Source: G020353235 sp964569555 (GTDB lineage: Bacteria; Chloroflexota; Dehalococcoidia; Dehalococcoidales; JAUYDJ01). Taken from it: 10,248 nt of DNA. The position numbers were made by a program, and so were the translations under genes. The notes beneath the pieces were generated by a model. That model ran no database searches. It saw only the letters and a program-made list of their open reading frames with translations, and was not told the origin of the DNA. Below, piece after piece: positions 1 to 6,468 of this stretch. The DNA lies in contig CAZMTT010000041.1 in NCBI GenBank assembly GCA_964569555.1, forward strand, positions 1 through 10,248. Direction: 5' to 3'. Positions within the stretch are counted from its first letter, which is position 1. The number at the start of each line of letters is the position of its first letter.

Positions 1-229
1 CGGTGCAGGAGCAGGCAGCGACAAAAAAGCTGCCGCCGGCGGCGATGCCAAATGATGATAGCTTTCGGGCGGCCGCCCCCAGGTAGCCGATAATGGCTTC
101 TCGGGAGACAAAAGTGACTATCCCACCGGCCAGGAGAAAGGCGGGGATGAGGCAGGTCAGTACATGCAGGGCGATATACTCTTTCAGGGCGTTAAGCCCG
201 CCAAAGAGAAGCTCAAGAAAAATTTCCAT
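1..229 (-). CDS. ArsP/DUF318-family membrane permease, N-terminal part
   Basis: Reading the minus strand from the ATG at 229 gives 76 residues that stay open to the window edge. They begin MEIFLELLFGGLNALKEYIA and continue through two hydrophobic segments (about residues 18-37 and 62-74), ending in the motif AACSCT. This resembles the start of the ArsP_1/DUF318 permease family (Pfam PF03773), whose first part has a conserved helix and a Cys-Ser-Cys motif. Family members include the methylarsenite efflux protein ArsP and many uncharacterised permeases. The gene starts 21 bases after the arsR stop, with AAGAGGA about 11 bases upstream as ribosome binding site, so it is almost certainly co-transcribed with arsR and under its control. 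Substrate cannot be told from this fragment; arsenical export is inferred from the regulator next door. The C-terminal part lies outside the window. Confidence 0.75.
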   Translation of the reverse strand, partial: MEIFLELLFGGLNALKEYIALHVLTCLIPAFLLAGGIVTFVSREAIIGYLGAAARKLSSFGIAAGGSFFVAACSCT

Positions 230-250
230 ACTTGGTTAAATCCTCTTATT

Positions 251-604
251 TCACGGCTGGCCAACACAGCCGGGGCCGAGACGCTCCGCCTTCTTCAGGC
301 GCGCTCTATCCTTGGCGGCGGTGGCGTTGTTCTGCAGGGCTCTTTTCACTGTCGGGAGCAGGTGAGGGTAGTGTGCCCTCATACCATCGATATCTATGGA
401 ATAAAGCGACCAGAGCCCGTTCCTTCTCAGCTTGAGAAAGCCGGCCTCGTGGAGCGCTTTCAGGTTACGCGAAGCCCGGGTCTGGGAGATATTGAGGGCC
501 TGCATCACCTCACAGACGCAGCACTCTCTAGTCAGCACCAGATTCAGCAGGCGGAGCCTGGTTTCATCCGAGAGCGCCTTGGTGGCCTTGATTAAGTCCT
601 GCAT
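251..604 (-). CDS. arsR: ArsR/SmtB-family transcriptional repressor
   Basis: The 117-residue product has the ArsR winged-helix fold signature. It has ALSDETRLRLLNLV near the N-terminus, then CCVCEVM, a recognition helix region ISQTRASRNLKALHEAGFL (residues about 39-57), and a wing LRRNGLWSLYSID. In E. coli-type ArsR the metalloid is bound by cysteines in ELCVCDLC on the alpha-3 helix. Here the equivalent stretch has Cys28, Cys29 and Cys31, with methionine at 34 where the third classical cysteine would be, so a three-thiol site is possible but rearranged. Cys112 near the C-terminus is a further candidate ligand. The ATG at 604 is preceded by AAGGAAAGG. The gene is first in an operon with a permease and has a strong palindrome at its own promoter, as expected for an autoregulated repressor that releases DNA on metal or metalloid binding. 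The exact inducer (As, Sb or another ion) is not certain. Confidence 0.9.
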   Translation of the reverse strand: MQDLIKATKALSDETRLRLLNLVLTRECCVCEVMQALNISQTRASRNLKALHEAGFLKLRRNGLWSLYSIDIDGMRAHYPHLLPTVKRALQNNATAAKDRARLKKAERLGPGCVGQP

Positions 605-624
605 TGCCTTTCCTTAATATAGCT

Positions 625-646
625 TATATGCGGATATCCGCATATA
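625..646. promoter_or_regulatory. Perfect 22-bp palindrome, probable ArsR operator
   Basis: The two 11-base halves pair without mismatch about a centre between 635 and 636; the core is ATGCGGATATCCGCAT. ArsR/SmtB dimers bind AT-rich inverted repeats of this size in their own promoters. It lies 21 bases upstream of the arsR start and covers the predicted arsR transcription start (about 642), so bound repressor would block initiation. Confidence 0.8.
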
Positions 647-648
647 TT

Positions 649-678
649 ATTCTAGAATTTCGGGCTGATGGTTGTCAA
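649..678 (-). promoter_or_regulatory. Sigma-70-type promoter of arsR
   Basis: On the minus strand a consensus -35 TTGACA (678-673) is followed after 18 bases by TAGAAT (654-649). The predicted start near 642 falls in the palindrome at 625-646. The match is strong but not experimentally shown. Confidence 0.7.
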
Positions 679-697
679 GTTCGGAGCGGCTGATTTT

Positions 698-727
698 TTG
701 AACCCCGCCGTAGTGAAAGGGTATAAT
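698..727 (+). promoter_or_regulatory. Sigma-70-type promoter of the helicase gene
   Basis: TTGAAC (698-703) and a perfect TATAAT (722-727) are separated by 18 bases. The predicted transcription start, about 733-735, is immediately before the GTG start at 736. The promoter is back-to-back with the arsR promoter, with 19 bases between the two -35 elements, and is outside the ArsR palindrome. Confidence 0.65.
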
Positions 728-735
728 GATTAGCA

Positions 736-2910
736 GTGGACATTCTAGCTGAGCTCAACCCGGCGCAGCGGGAAGCGGTAGAGGCTATCCAGGGCCCGGT
801 ACTGATTCTGGCTGGTCCGGGAAGCGGTAAGACCAGGGTTATCGCCCATCGGGTGGCTTATCTCATCAGGGTTTGTGGGGTTAGCCCGCGCCATATTATC
901 GCCGTCACCTTTACCAATAAGGCAGCCCGGGAAATGACGGACCGGCTGGCCCGGCTGGTCAGCGGTTCGGTCGGCGACTTAACCCTGGGCACCTTTCACG
1001 CTATCTGTGCCCGCATTTTGCGCCGTGACGGCAGGGCAATCGGTGTTGACCCCAAATTCGTCATCTATGACGACGAAGACCAGCTCAGCCTACTCAAGCG
1101 CAGTATCCAGGAAGTCGGCCTTGACCCGAAGCAGTATGCCCCCCGCGCCATTGCCTCCGCCATCAGCGCCGCCAAGAGCCGTATGCTGACCCCTCAGGAC
1201 TACCCGCCGCGCAGCCGCAGCTACTTTGAGGAGGTGGTGGGGCGGGTCTATGAGCGCTATCAGCAGCTGCTGGCCGAGGGCAGTGCCCTCGATTTTGATG
1301 ATTTATTGATGAAGGTGGTGCTGCTGTTCCGCAGTAACCCCGAGATTCTGGCTAAATACCAGACAAGATACCAGCATGTCCTGGTTGACGAGTTTCAAGA
1401 CACCAATCTGGTCCAGTATGAGCTGGTCAGGCAAATCGGCGCCAAGTACCGCAATATATGCGTCGTCGGCGACCCTGACCAGTCAATCTATTCCTGGCGT
1501 TTCGCTGACCTGCGCAACATCCTCAGCTTTGAGAAAGATTACCCGGAGGCGAAAATAGTCTTTCTGGAGCAGAACTACCGCTCCACACAGCGAATTCTGG
1601 AGACGGCGTCTAACGTGATTTCGGTAAATCAGCAGCGCAAGCCGAAAGAGTTATGGACCGATAACGAGGAAGGCGAGCTGACCACGGTCGTTGAGGCCTA
1701 TACCGAGATGGAAGAAGCCCAGTTTGTGGTTAATGAGGTGGAACGCCTGGTGGGTAACGGGGAAGCCAGTCTGGGTGACTGTGCCGTTATGTACCGCACC
1801 AATGCCCAGTCGAGAGCCCTGGAAGAGGCTTTTATGCGCTACGGGGTGCCCTATAAGCTGGTGGCCGGCACCCGCTTTTACGAGAGACGGGAGGTCAAGG
1901 ATATTATCGCCTACCTCAGGTTGATACAGAATCAGGCCGATAGTATCAGCCTGCTCCGTGTCATCAATGTCCCTCAGCGCGGCATCGGGCAGCACAGCCT
2001 GAGCGAGCTATCGGGCTGGGCAAGGGCCAAGGGCATCCCGGAATATCAGGCACTGAAGATGGCAACCGGGCCCGAGGCGGATGAATCGCCTCCCCTCAAC
2101 CCCCGTATCGTCAGGGCGATGGCGGGCTTTCTCAAACTGACCGAAGAATTAATCGCTGCCAGTAAGAAGCTGAAACTGATTGAGCTATTGGACTCGGTCC
2201 TTGAGCGCACCGGCTATAGAGAATACATTCTGGCCAAGCCAAACGGGGAGGAGCGCTGGGAGAATGTCCTGGAACTGCGCACCGTGGCCCAGGACTATGC
2301 CGATTTGAAGCCGGGGGATGGGCTGACCGCCTTTCTGGAGGGGGTAACCCTGGTGTCCGATGTTGACGGGCTTGATGAGAGTGTGGCGGCGGTAACCCTG
2401 ATTACCCTGCATCAGGCCAAGGGCCTGGAGTTCCCGGTGGTGTTTATTGTCGGTATGGAAGAGGGGCTGCTGCCCCATTTTAAGTCTTTTGACGCCCCGG
2501 AGCAGATGGAGGAAGAACGGCGGCTGTGCTATGTCGGCATAACCAGAGCCAAGCGCCGGGTCTATCTGGTCCGTGCCTTCCACCGTAGCCTGATGGGGAG
2601 GACGGGAACAACTGTCCCCTCGCGTTTCCTGGCCGATATTCCGTCCCATCTGGTGGCCAGCGGTGGCTTGTGGGCGGGCGAAGAGAGCCAGATAGCTGAG
2701 GCTATTTATGCCTGGGATAAGATTCAGACTCCGGCGGTGACCACTCCCGAGTTAAAGGCGGGTGACCATGTCCGTCACCCCCAGTTTGGCGATGGGGTGG
2801 TGGTCAGCTGTCAGGAGGTGAAGGATGATAGAGAAGCCATGGTCGTCTTCAGCGGGTGGGGGCTAAAGAAGCTCCTGTTGAGCCTGGCCCGGCTGGAGAA
2901 GGTTGAATAA
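736..2910 (+). CDS. pcrA: UvrD/PcrA-type superfamily 1 DNA helicase
   Basis: This 724-residue protein is a complete ATP-dependent 3'-5' DNA helicase of the UvrD/PcrA/Rep group, acting in nucleotide excision repair, replication restart and removal of RecA filaments. All core motifs are present in order: Walker A AGPGSGKT (26-33), motif Ia TFTNKAAREM (about 59-68), motif II VDEFQD (217-222), motif III GDPDQSIYSWR (245-255), motif IV LEQNYRS (277-283), motif V TLHQAKGLEF (557-566) and motif VI CYVGITRA (598-605). The C-terminus (about 676 onward, GDHVRHPQFGDGVV) is the Tudor-like domain that in PcrA contacts RNA polymerase. Length matches the family. GTG at 736 is the first possible start after an in-frame TGA at 727-729. 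There is no ribosome binding site at the normal distance, and the predicted transcription start is at or just before the GTG. It is transcribed apart from arsR. UvrD and PcrA cannot be distinguished with certainty; PcrA is the usual name outside Proteobacteria. Confidence 0.95.
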   Translation: MDILAELNPAQREAVEAIQGPVLILAGPGSGKTRVIAHRVAYLIRVCGVSPRHIIAVTFTNKAAREMTDRLARLVSGSVGDLTLGTFHAICARILRRDGRAIGVDPKFVIYDDEDQLSLLKRSIQEVGLDPKQYAPRAIASAISAAKSRMLTPQDYPPRSRSYFEEVVGRVYERYQQLLAEGSALDFDDLLMKVVLLFRSNPEILAKYQTRYQHVLVDEFQDTNLVQYELVRQIGAKYRNICVVGDPDQSIYSWRFADLRNILSFEKDYPEAKIVFLEQNYRSTQRILETASNVISVNQQRKPKELWTDNEEGELTTVVEAYTEMEEAQFVVNEVERLVGNGEASLGDCAVMYRTNAQSRALEEAFMRYGVPYKLVAGTRFYERREVKDIIAYLRLIQNQADSISLLRVINVPQRGIGQHSLSELSGWARAKGIPEYQALKMATGPEADESPPLNPRIVRAMAGFLKLTEELIAASKKLKLIELLDSVLERTGYREYILAKPNGEERWENVLELRTVAQDYADLKPGDGLTAFLEGVTLVSDVDGLDESVAAVTLITLHQAKGLEFPVVFIVGMEEGLLPHFKSFDAPEQMEEERRLCYVGITRAKRRVYLVRAFHRSLMGRTGTTVPSRFLADIPSHLVASGGLWAGEESQIAEAIYAWDKIQTPAVTTPELKAGDHVRHPQFGDGVVVSCQEVKDDREAMVVFSGWGLKKLLLSLARLEKVE

Positions 2911-2918
2911 AACCTTAC

Positions 2919-2947
2919 TTGACTTTTAATTTTGGGTGAGCTATACT
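2919..2947 (+). promoter_or_regulatory. Sigma-70-type promoter before the Wood-Ljungdahl gene run
   Basis: TTGACT (2919-2924) and TATACT (2942-2947) are separated by the ideal 17 bases. The -35 lies 8 bases past the helicase stop. A start near 2954 would give an untranslated leader of about 150 bases before the first CooC gene, containing the hairpin at 2966-3022. It is the best promoter seen for the run from 3105 to 8561. Confidence 0.65.
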
Positions 2948-2965
2948 TGGTTTTCATTCCTGATG

Positions 2966-3022
2966 AATAAGCATCCGTAAACGCTGACCTTGCCAGTATG
3001 CTGGCCTCGGTCAGCGCTTATT
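2966..3022 (+). promoter_or_regulatory. Long three-part hairpin in the leader (attenuator or terminator candidate)
   Basis: Three nested stems can form. AATAAGC (2966-2972) pairs with GCTTATT (3016-3022), CGCTGACC (2982-2989) with GGTCAGCG (3009-3016), and GCCAG (2992-2996) with CTGGC (3001-3005) around a TATG tetraloop. The G at 3016 can be used by only one of the outer two stems. The following bases, AATTAAATAAAG, are AT-rich but not a U-run, so this is not a textbook intrinsic terminator. It may end helicase transcripts, but it lies downstream of the promoter at 2919-2947, so it would also be in the leader of the next operon. Function is inferred from structure only. Confidence 0.5.
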
Positions 3023-3104
3023 AATTAAATAAAGCCAGACCTTGTTTTCTCATCAGACATCAGAATAGAGATTTTATTTTGGTAAGTCGGGGAAAAGGTA
3101 TTTA

Positions 3105-3887
3105 ATGAAGATTGCCATTAGCGGTAAGGGCGGCGTGGGTAAGACTCTGCTGACGGCGCTCCTGGCTAAGACATTTGCTGAGTCTGGCTATTCGGTTTTA
3201 GCCATTGATGCTGACCCTGATGCCAACCTGGCGGCTACCCTCGGCTTCTCCCATCCGGAAAAGATTGTCCCCATTGCCGAGATGGAGGACCTTATTGCGG
3301 AGAGGACCGGCGCCCGCCCCGGGCAGATGGCGCCCTATTTTAAGCTAAACCCCAAGGTTGATGATATACCGGAGAAGTATGCCCTGAAGAAAGACGGCAT
3401 CAGATTAATGAGGATGGGGAGACTAAAGAAGGGCGGCACCGGCTGTTATTGCCCGGAGAATGCCCTGCTCAAGGCGCTGCTCTCCCATCTGCTGCTGGCC
3501 CGAAATGAGGTGGTCATTCTGGATATGGAGGCGGGGATAGAGCACCTGGGGCGGGCAACGGCTACGGCGGTGGACAAATTAATTGTGGTGGTTGAGCCGG
3601 GGCGGCGGAGCATTGAGACGGCGTTCAATATCAAAAAGCTGGCTACCGATATTGGTTTAGCCAGTATGGTGGTGGTGGGCAATAAAATCAGAAACAAGTC
3701 GGATGAAGAGTTCATCCGCTCCAGCCTGCCCGATTTTGAATTTCTGGGCTTTATTCCCTATGACCAGGCAATCGTTGATGCTGACCTGGCGAGCGCCTCA
3801 GTGGTTGACGCCAGCCAGGCGGTCATTGGTGAAGTGAGCAATATTTATCAAGCCTTGTTACCTCATGGGGTAACCAGGCCGAAGTAA
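3105..3887 (+). CDS. cooC: CooC-type nickel-insertion ATPase (first copy)
   Basis: The 260-residue product is a P-loop ATPase of the MinD/SIMIBI class. It has a deviant Walker A GKGGVGKT (7-14) with the signature lysine Lys8, a Walker A' region AIDADPDANLAATLG, a CYC motif (Cys114, Cys116) and a Walker B-like ILDMEAGIEHLGR beginning at 138, with Asp140. In CooC the CXC pair forms a metal site at the dimer interface, and ATP hydrolysis drives nickel loading into the CODH C-cluster. The ATG at 3105 has AAAAGG six bases upstream. It is the first gene of the run, 14 bases before fhs. A second, distinct relative lies downstream of fhs, so the two may serve different targets (CODH and acetyl-CoA synthase). 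Which is which cannot be settled from sequence alone. The protein should be cytoplasmic: no signal peptide or membrane segment is seen. Confidence 0.88.
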   Translation: MKIAISGKGGVGKTLLTALLAKTFAESGYSVLAIDADPDANLAATLGFSHPEKIVPIAEMEDLIAERTGARPGQMAPYFKLNPKVDDIPEKYALKKDGIRLMRMGRLKKGGTGCYCPENALLKALLSHLLLARNEVVILDMEAGIEHLGRATATAVDKLIVVVEPGRRSIETAFNIKKLATDIGLASMVVVGNKIRNKSDEEFIRSSLPDFEFLGFIPYDQAIVDADLASASVVDASQAVIGEVSNIYQALLPHGVTRPK

Positions 3888-3901
3888 CCGAGGAGGTTCC
3901 C

Positions 3902-5665
3902 GTGGCTTACGACGCAACCAAAATGAAGGACTGGCAGATTGCCGAAGCTGCCGAAGAAAACATGCCCACCCCCGAGGAGTTTCGCCAGAAGCTGAATCTG
4001 GAGAAAGACGAGATTCTGCCTTACGGCCGGATCGGCAAGCTCGATTTTCTGAAGATAATCGAGCGCCTGAAGGATAAGCCGGATGGCAAGTATATTGAGG
4101 TGACGGCGATTACCCCCACGCCGCTCGGTGAGGGTAAGAGCACCACCACCTGTGGTCTCATTGAGGGCTTGGGCAAGCGGGGTAAGAACGTGGGCGGCTG
4201 CATCCGCCAGCCCTCGGGTGGCCCCACCATGAATATCAAGGGGACTGCGGCGGGGGGTGGCAATGCCCTGCTTATTCCCCTGACTGAATTTTCTATGGGG
4301 CTTACCGGCGATATTAACGATATTACCAATGCCCATAATCTGGCTATGGTGGCGCTTACCGCCCGAATGCAGCATGAGCGCAACTACAACGATGAACAGC
4401 TGGAGCGGCTGACCAAGATGCGCCGCCTGGATATAGACCCGAAGAGGATAGAAATGGGCTGGATTATGGATTTCTGTGCCCAGAGCCTGCGTAATATTAT
4501 CATCGGTCTCGGCGGCCGTATGGACGGCTTCCTGATGGAGTCCAAGTTTGGTATCAGCGTCAGCTCCGAGCTGATGGCCATGCTGTCCATTGTCAGGGAC
4601 CTGGCTGACCTGCGGGAGAGGCTGGCCAATATCACCGTTGCCTTTGACAAGCAGGGTAACCCGGTCACCACCGCTGACCTGGAAGTAGCCGGGGCGATGA
4701 CTGCCTGGATGCGCAATACGGTTAACCCCACCCTTTGCGCTACCGTGGAATACCAGCCGCTGATGGTACACGCCGGGCCCTTTGCCAACATTGCCGTGGG
4801 GCAGTCGTCTATTATCGCTGACCGTCTTGGCCTGAAGATGTTTGACTATCATGTTACCGAGAGTGGCTTCGGGGCTGACATCGGCTTTGAGAAGTTCTGG
4901 AACGTAAAGTGCCGTTACAGCGGTCTCAAGCCGCATGTGTCGGTGCTGACCACCACCATCCGTGCCCTGAAGATGCACGGCGGCGGGCCCAAGGTAGTCG
5001 CCGGTCTGCCCCTGCCTGATGAATACACCAGAGAGAACCTGGGGCTGCTTGAGAAGGGCGTTGCCAATATGGTGCACCATATTAATATCATCAAGACCTC
5101 CGGTATCAAGCCGGTGGTCTGTATCAATCGCTTTCATACCGACACTGATGCTGAGGTTGCCCTGGTTAGGAAGACGGCCGAAGCCGCCGGCGCCCGCTGT
5201 GCCGCCGCTACCCATTGGGCTGAAGGCGGTGACGGCGCTCTGGAGCTGGCTGATGCCGTCATTGAAGCCAGCGAAGATGAGAACGATTTTAACTTCCTGT
5301 ATCCCATGGAGATGAAGCTGAGGGAGCGGGTAGCCAAGATTGCCCAGGTGGTCTACGGGGCTAATGGTGTTGACTGGGCGCCTGAGGCCGAGAGTAAGGC
5401 CAAAGCGCTGGAGTCGGACACTAAATATGATGACTATACCACCATGATGGTGAAGACTCATTTGAGTCTTACCCATGACCCGGCGGTGAAGGGGGTGCCC
5501 CAGGGGTGGACTCTGCCCATCCGTGATGTGCTTATCTATTCCGGGGCTAAATTTCTCTGCCCCTGTGCCGGGGCGATCAGCCTGATGCCGGGAACATCAT
5601 CTGATCCGGCTTTCCGCAGAATTGATGTTGATGTCAAAACCGGCCAGGTCAAGGGGGTATTCTAG
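3902..5665 (+). CDS. fhs: Formate-tetrahydrofolate ligase
   Basis: This cytoplasmic enzyme makes 10-formyl-tetrahydrofolate from formate, ATP and tetrahydrofolate, the first folate step of the methyl branch. The P-loop TPLGEGKSTTT is at 73-83, followed by IRQPSGGP (101-108), KGTAAGGG (113-120), VHAGPFANIA (from 289), and the typical tail MPG...IDVDVKTGQVKGVF. The 587 residues are somewhat longer than the 555-560 of acetogen enzymes. The wording (RQPS, SSIIADRLGLK, LPLPDEY, THWAEGGDGALELA, KTHLSLTHDP, KGVPQGW) is much nearer to the ligase domain of eukaryotic C1-tetrahydrofolate synthase than to the Moorella form. Oddly, the segment usually reading LHFTGDIHA or LHLTGDIHA is MGLTGDIND here, replacing two conserved histidines with Gly133 and Asn139. 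The GTG start is fixed by AGGAGG (3891-3896), five bases upstream. Activity as a ligase is likely but this change leaves some doubt. Confidence 0.93.
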   Translation: MAYDATKMKDWQIAEAAEENMPTPEEFRQKLNLEKDEILPYGRIGKLDFLKIIERLKDKPDGKYIEVTAITPTPLGEGKSTTTCGLIEGLGKRGKNVGGCIRQPSGGPTMNIKGTAAGGGNALLIPLTEFSMGLTGDINDITNAHNLAMVALTARMQHERNYNDEQLERLTKMRRLDIDPKRIEMGWIMDFCAQSLRNIIIGLGGRMDGFLMESKFGISVSSELMAMLSIVRDLADLRERLANITVAFDKQGNPVTTADLEVAGAMTAWMRNTVNPTLCATVEYQPLMVHAGPFANIAVGQSSIIADRLGLKMFDYHVTESGFGADIGFEKFWNVKCRYSGLKPHVSVLTTTIRALKMHGGGPKVVAGLPLPDEYTRENLGLLEKGVANMVHHINIIKTSGIKPVVCINRFHTDTDAEVALVRKTAEAAGARCAAATHWAEGGDGALELADAVIEASEDENDFNFLYPMEMKLRERVAKIAQVVYGANGVDWAPEAESKAKALESDTKYDDYTTMMVKTHLSLTHDPAVKGVPQGWTLPIRDVLIYSGAKFLCPCAGAISLMPGTSSDPAFRRIDVDVKTGQVKGVF

Positions 5666-5696
5666 CCATAGGTATAAGTGGTAACGGAGGTCTGGT

Positions 5697-6452
5697 TTGA
5701 GCTTTAATATTGCGGTTGCGGGAAAGGGTGGTAGCGGCAAGACATCGGTAGCTGGTCTGGTTATCCGCTACCTGCACAGAAGCGGCGCCAGCCCAATCCT
5801 GGCTATTGACGCCGACCCCAACGCTAATCTGGGGGATAGCCTGGGGCTGGAGGTCGGGCGGACGGTTGGCTCCATCATCGCCTCTTTTAACGAGGTAAAG
5901 ATAAACATTCCACCGGGGATGACCAAGGAAGACTATCTTGAAGTCCAGATAAGCGATGCTTTGACCGAAAGCAAGGGTCTGGATTTGCTCACCATGGGGC
6001 GGGGCGAGGGGCCGGAGTGCTATTGCTATCCCAATCTCATGCTGCGCCGGTTCGCCGATAAACTGAGCGAAAGCTATGCCTACGTGGTGATGGATAATGA
6101 GGCGGGGATGGAGCACCTCAGCCGCCGAACCACCCAGAATATTGATGAACTGCTTTTAGTCTCCGACCATTCCATAAAGGGGGTGCGGACTATTGCCCGC
6201 CTTAAGGAACTGGTTAGTGAGCTTGAGCTGGTGGTTAAAAGGCAGTCAGTGGTAATTAACCTTGTGCCCGATGGTATTGACCCTCACATCAGCCAGGAAA
6301 TGGAAAGGCTGGGCCTTGAGCTCACCGCAGCGGTACCCCTGGATAAAGCAGTATATGAATCTGACCTTAATTTAACACCGCTTCTTGAGCTACCCGATAC
6401 GGCTAAGGCAGTAATGGCGGTAAATAATTTGATGACCAAACTCCTGAAATAA
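5697..6452 (+). CDS. CooC/AcsF-type nickel-insertion ATPase (second copy)
   Basis: The 251-residue protein is a second SIMIBI P-loop ATPase of the CooC/AcsF group. Walker A is GKGGSGKT (9-16), followed by AIDADPNANLGDSLGL, CYC (Cys108, Cys110) and MDNEAGMEHLSRRT, with the Walker B-like aspartate at 133. The DNEAGMEHLSRRTT wording is typical of proteins next to acetyl-CoA synthase genes, where AcsF is implicated in nickel activation of the ACS A-cluster. It differs clearly from the first copy (DMEAGIEHLGRAT), so this is not a recent duplication. The start is a TTG at 5697, supported by GGAGG (5686-5690) six bases upstream and by the β-strand FNIAVAGKGG right after it. It sits 31 bases after fhs and 16 before folD, within the same transcription unit. 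Assignment to ACS rather than CODH maturation is inference. Confidence 0.87.
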   Translation: MSFNIAVAGKGGSGKTSVAGLVIRYLHRSGASPILAIDADPNANLGDSLGLEVGRTVGSIIASFNEVKINIPPGMTKEDYLEVQISDALTESKGLDLLTMGRGEGPECYCYPNLMLRRFADKLSESYAYVVMDNEAGMEHLSRRTTQNIDELLLVSDHSIKGVRTIARLKELVSELELVVKRQSVVINLVPDGIDPHISQEMERLGLELTAAVPLDKAVYESDLNLTPLLELPDTAKAVMAVNNLMTKLLK

Positions 6453-6468
6453 TTTAACGGGGGTAAAA

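Noticed and set aside
164..617. Plus-strand open frames over the arsR and permease region
   Set aside because: They overlap arsR and the permease start, whose minus-strand products match known families; the plus-strand translations show no family features.
2185..2649. Minus-strand open frame inside the helicase gene
   Set aside because: It runs antisense through helicase motifs V and VI and has no credible start context or domain.
3888..3901. Possible folate-sensing riboswitch before fhs
   Set aside because: Only 14 bases separate the first CooC gene and fhs, holding just the ribosome binding site; there is no room for a structured element.
3863..5476. A 537-codon open frame on the minus strand opposite fhs
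   Set aside because: It lies wholly antisense to a clearly recognisable enzyme, has no recognisable domain, and is rich in His, Gly and Gln as expected from the complement of a GC-biased gene. It is a shadow frame.
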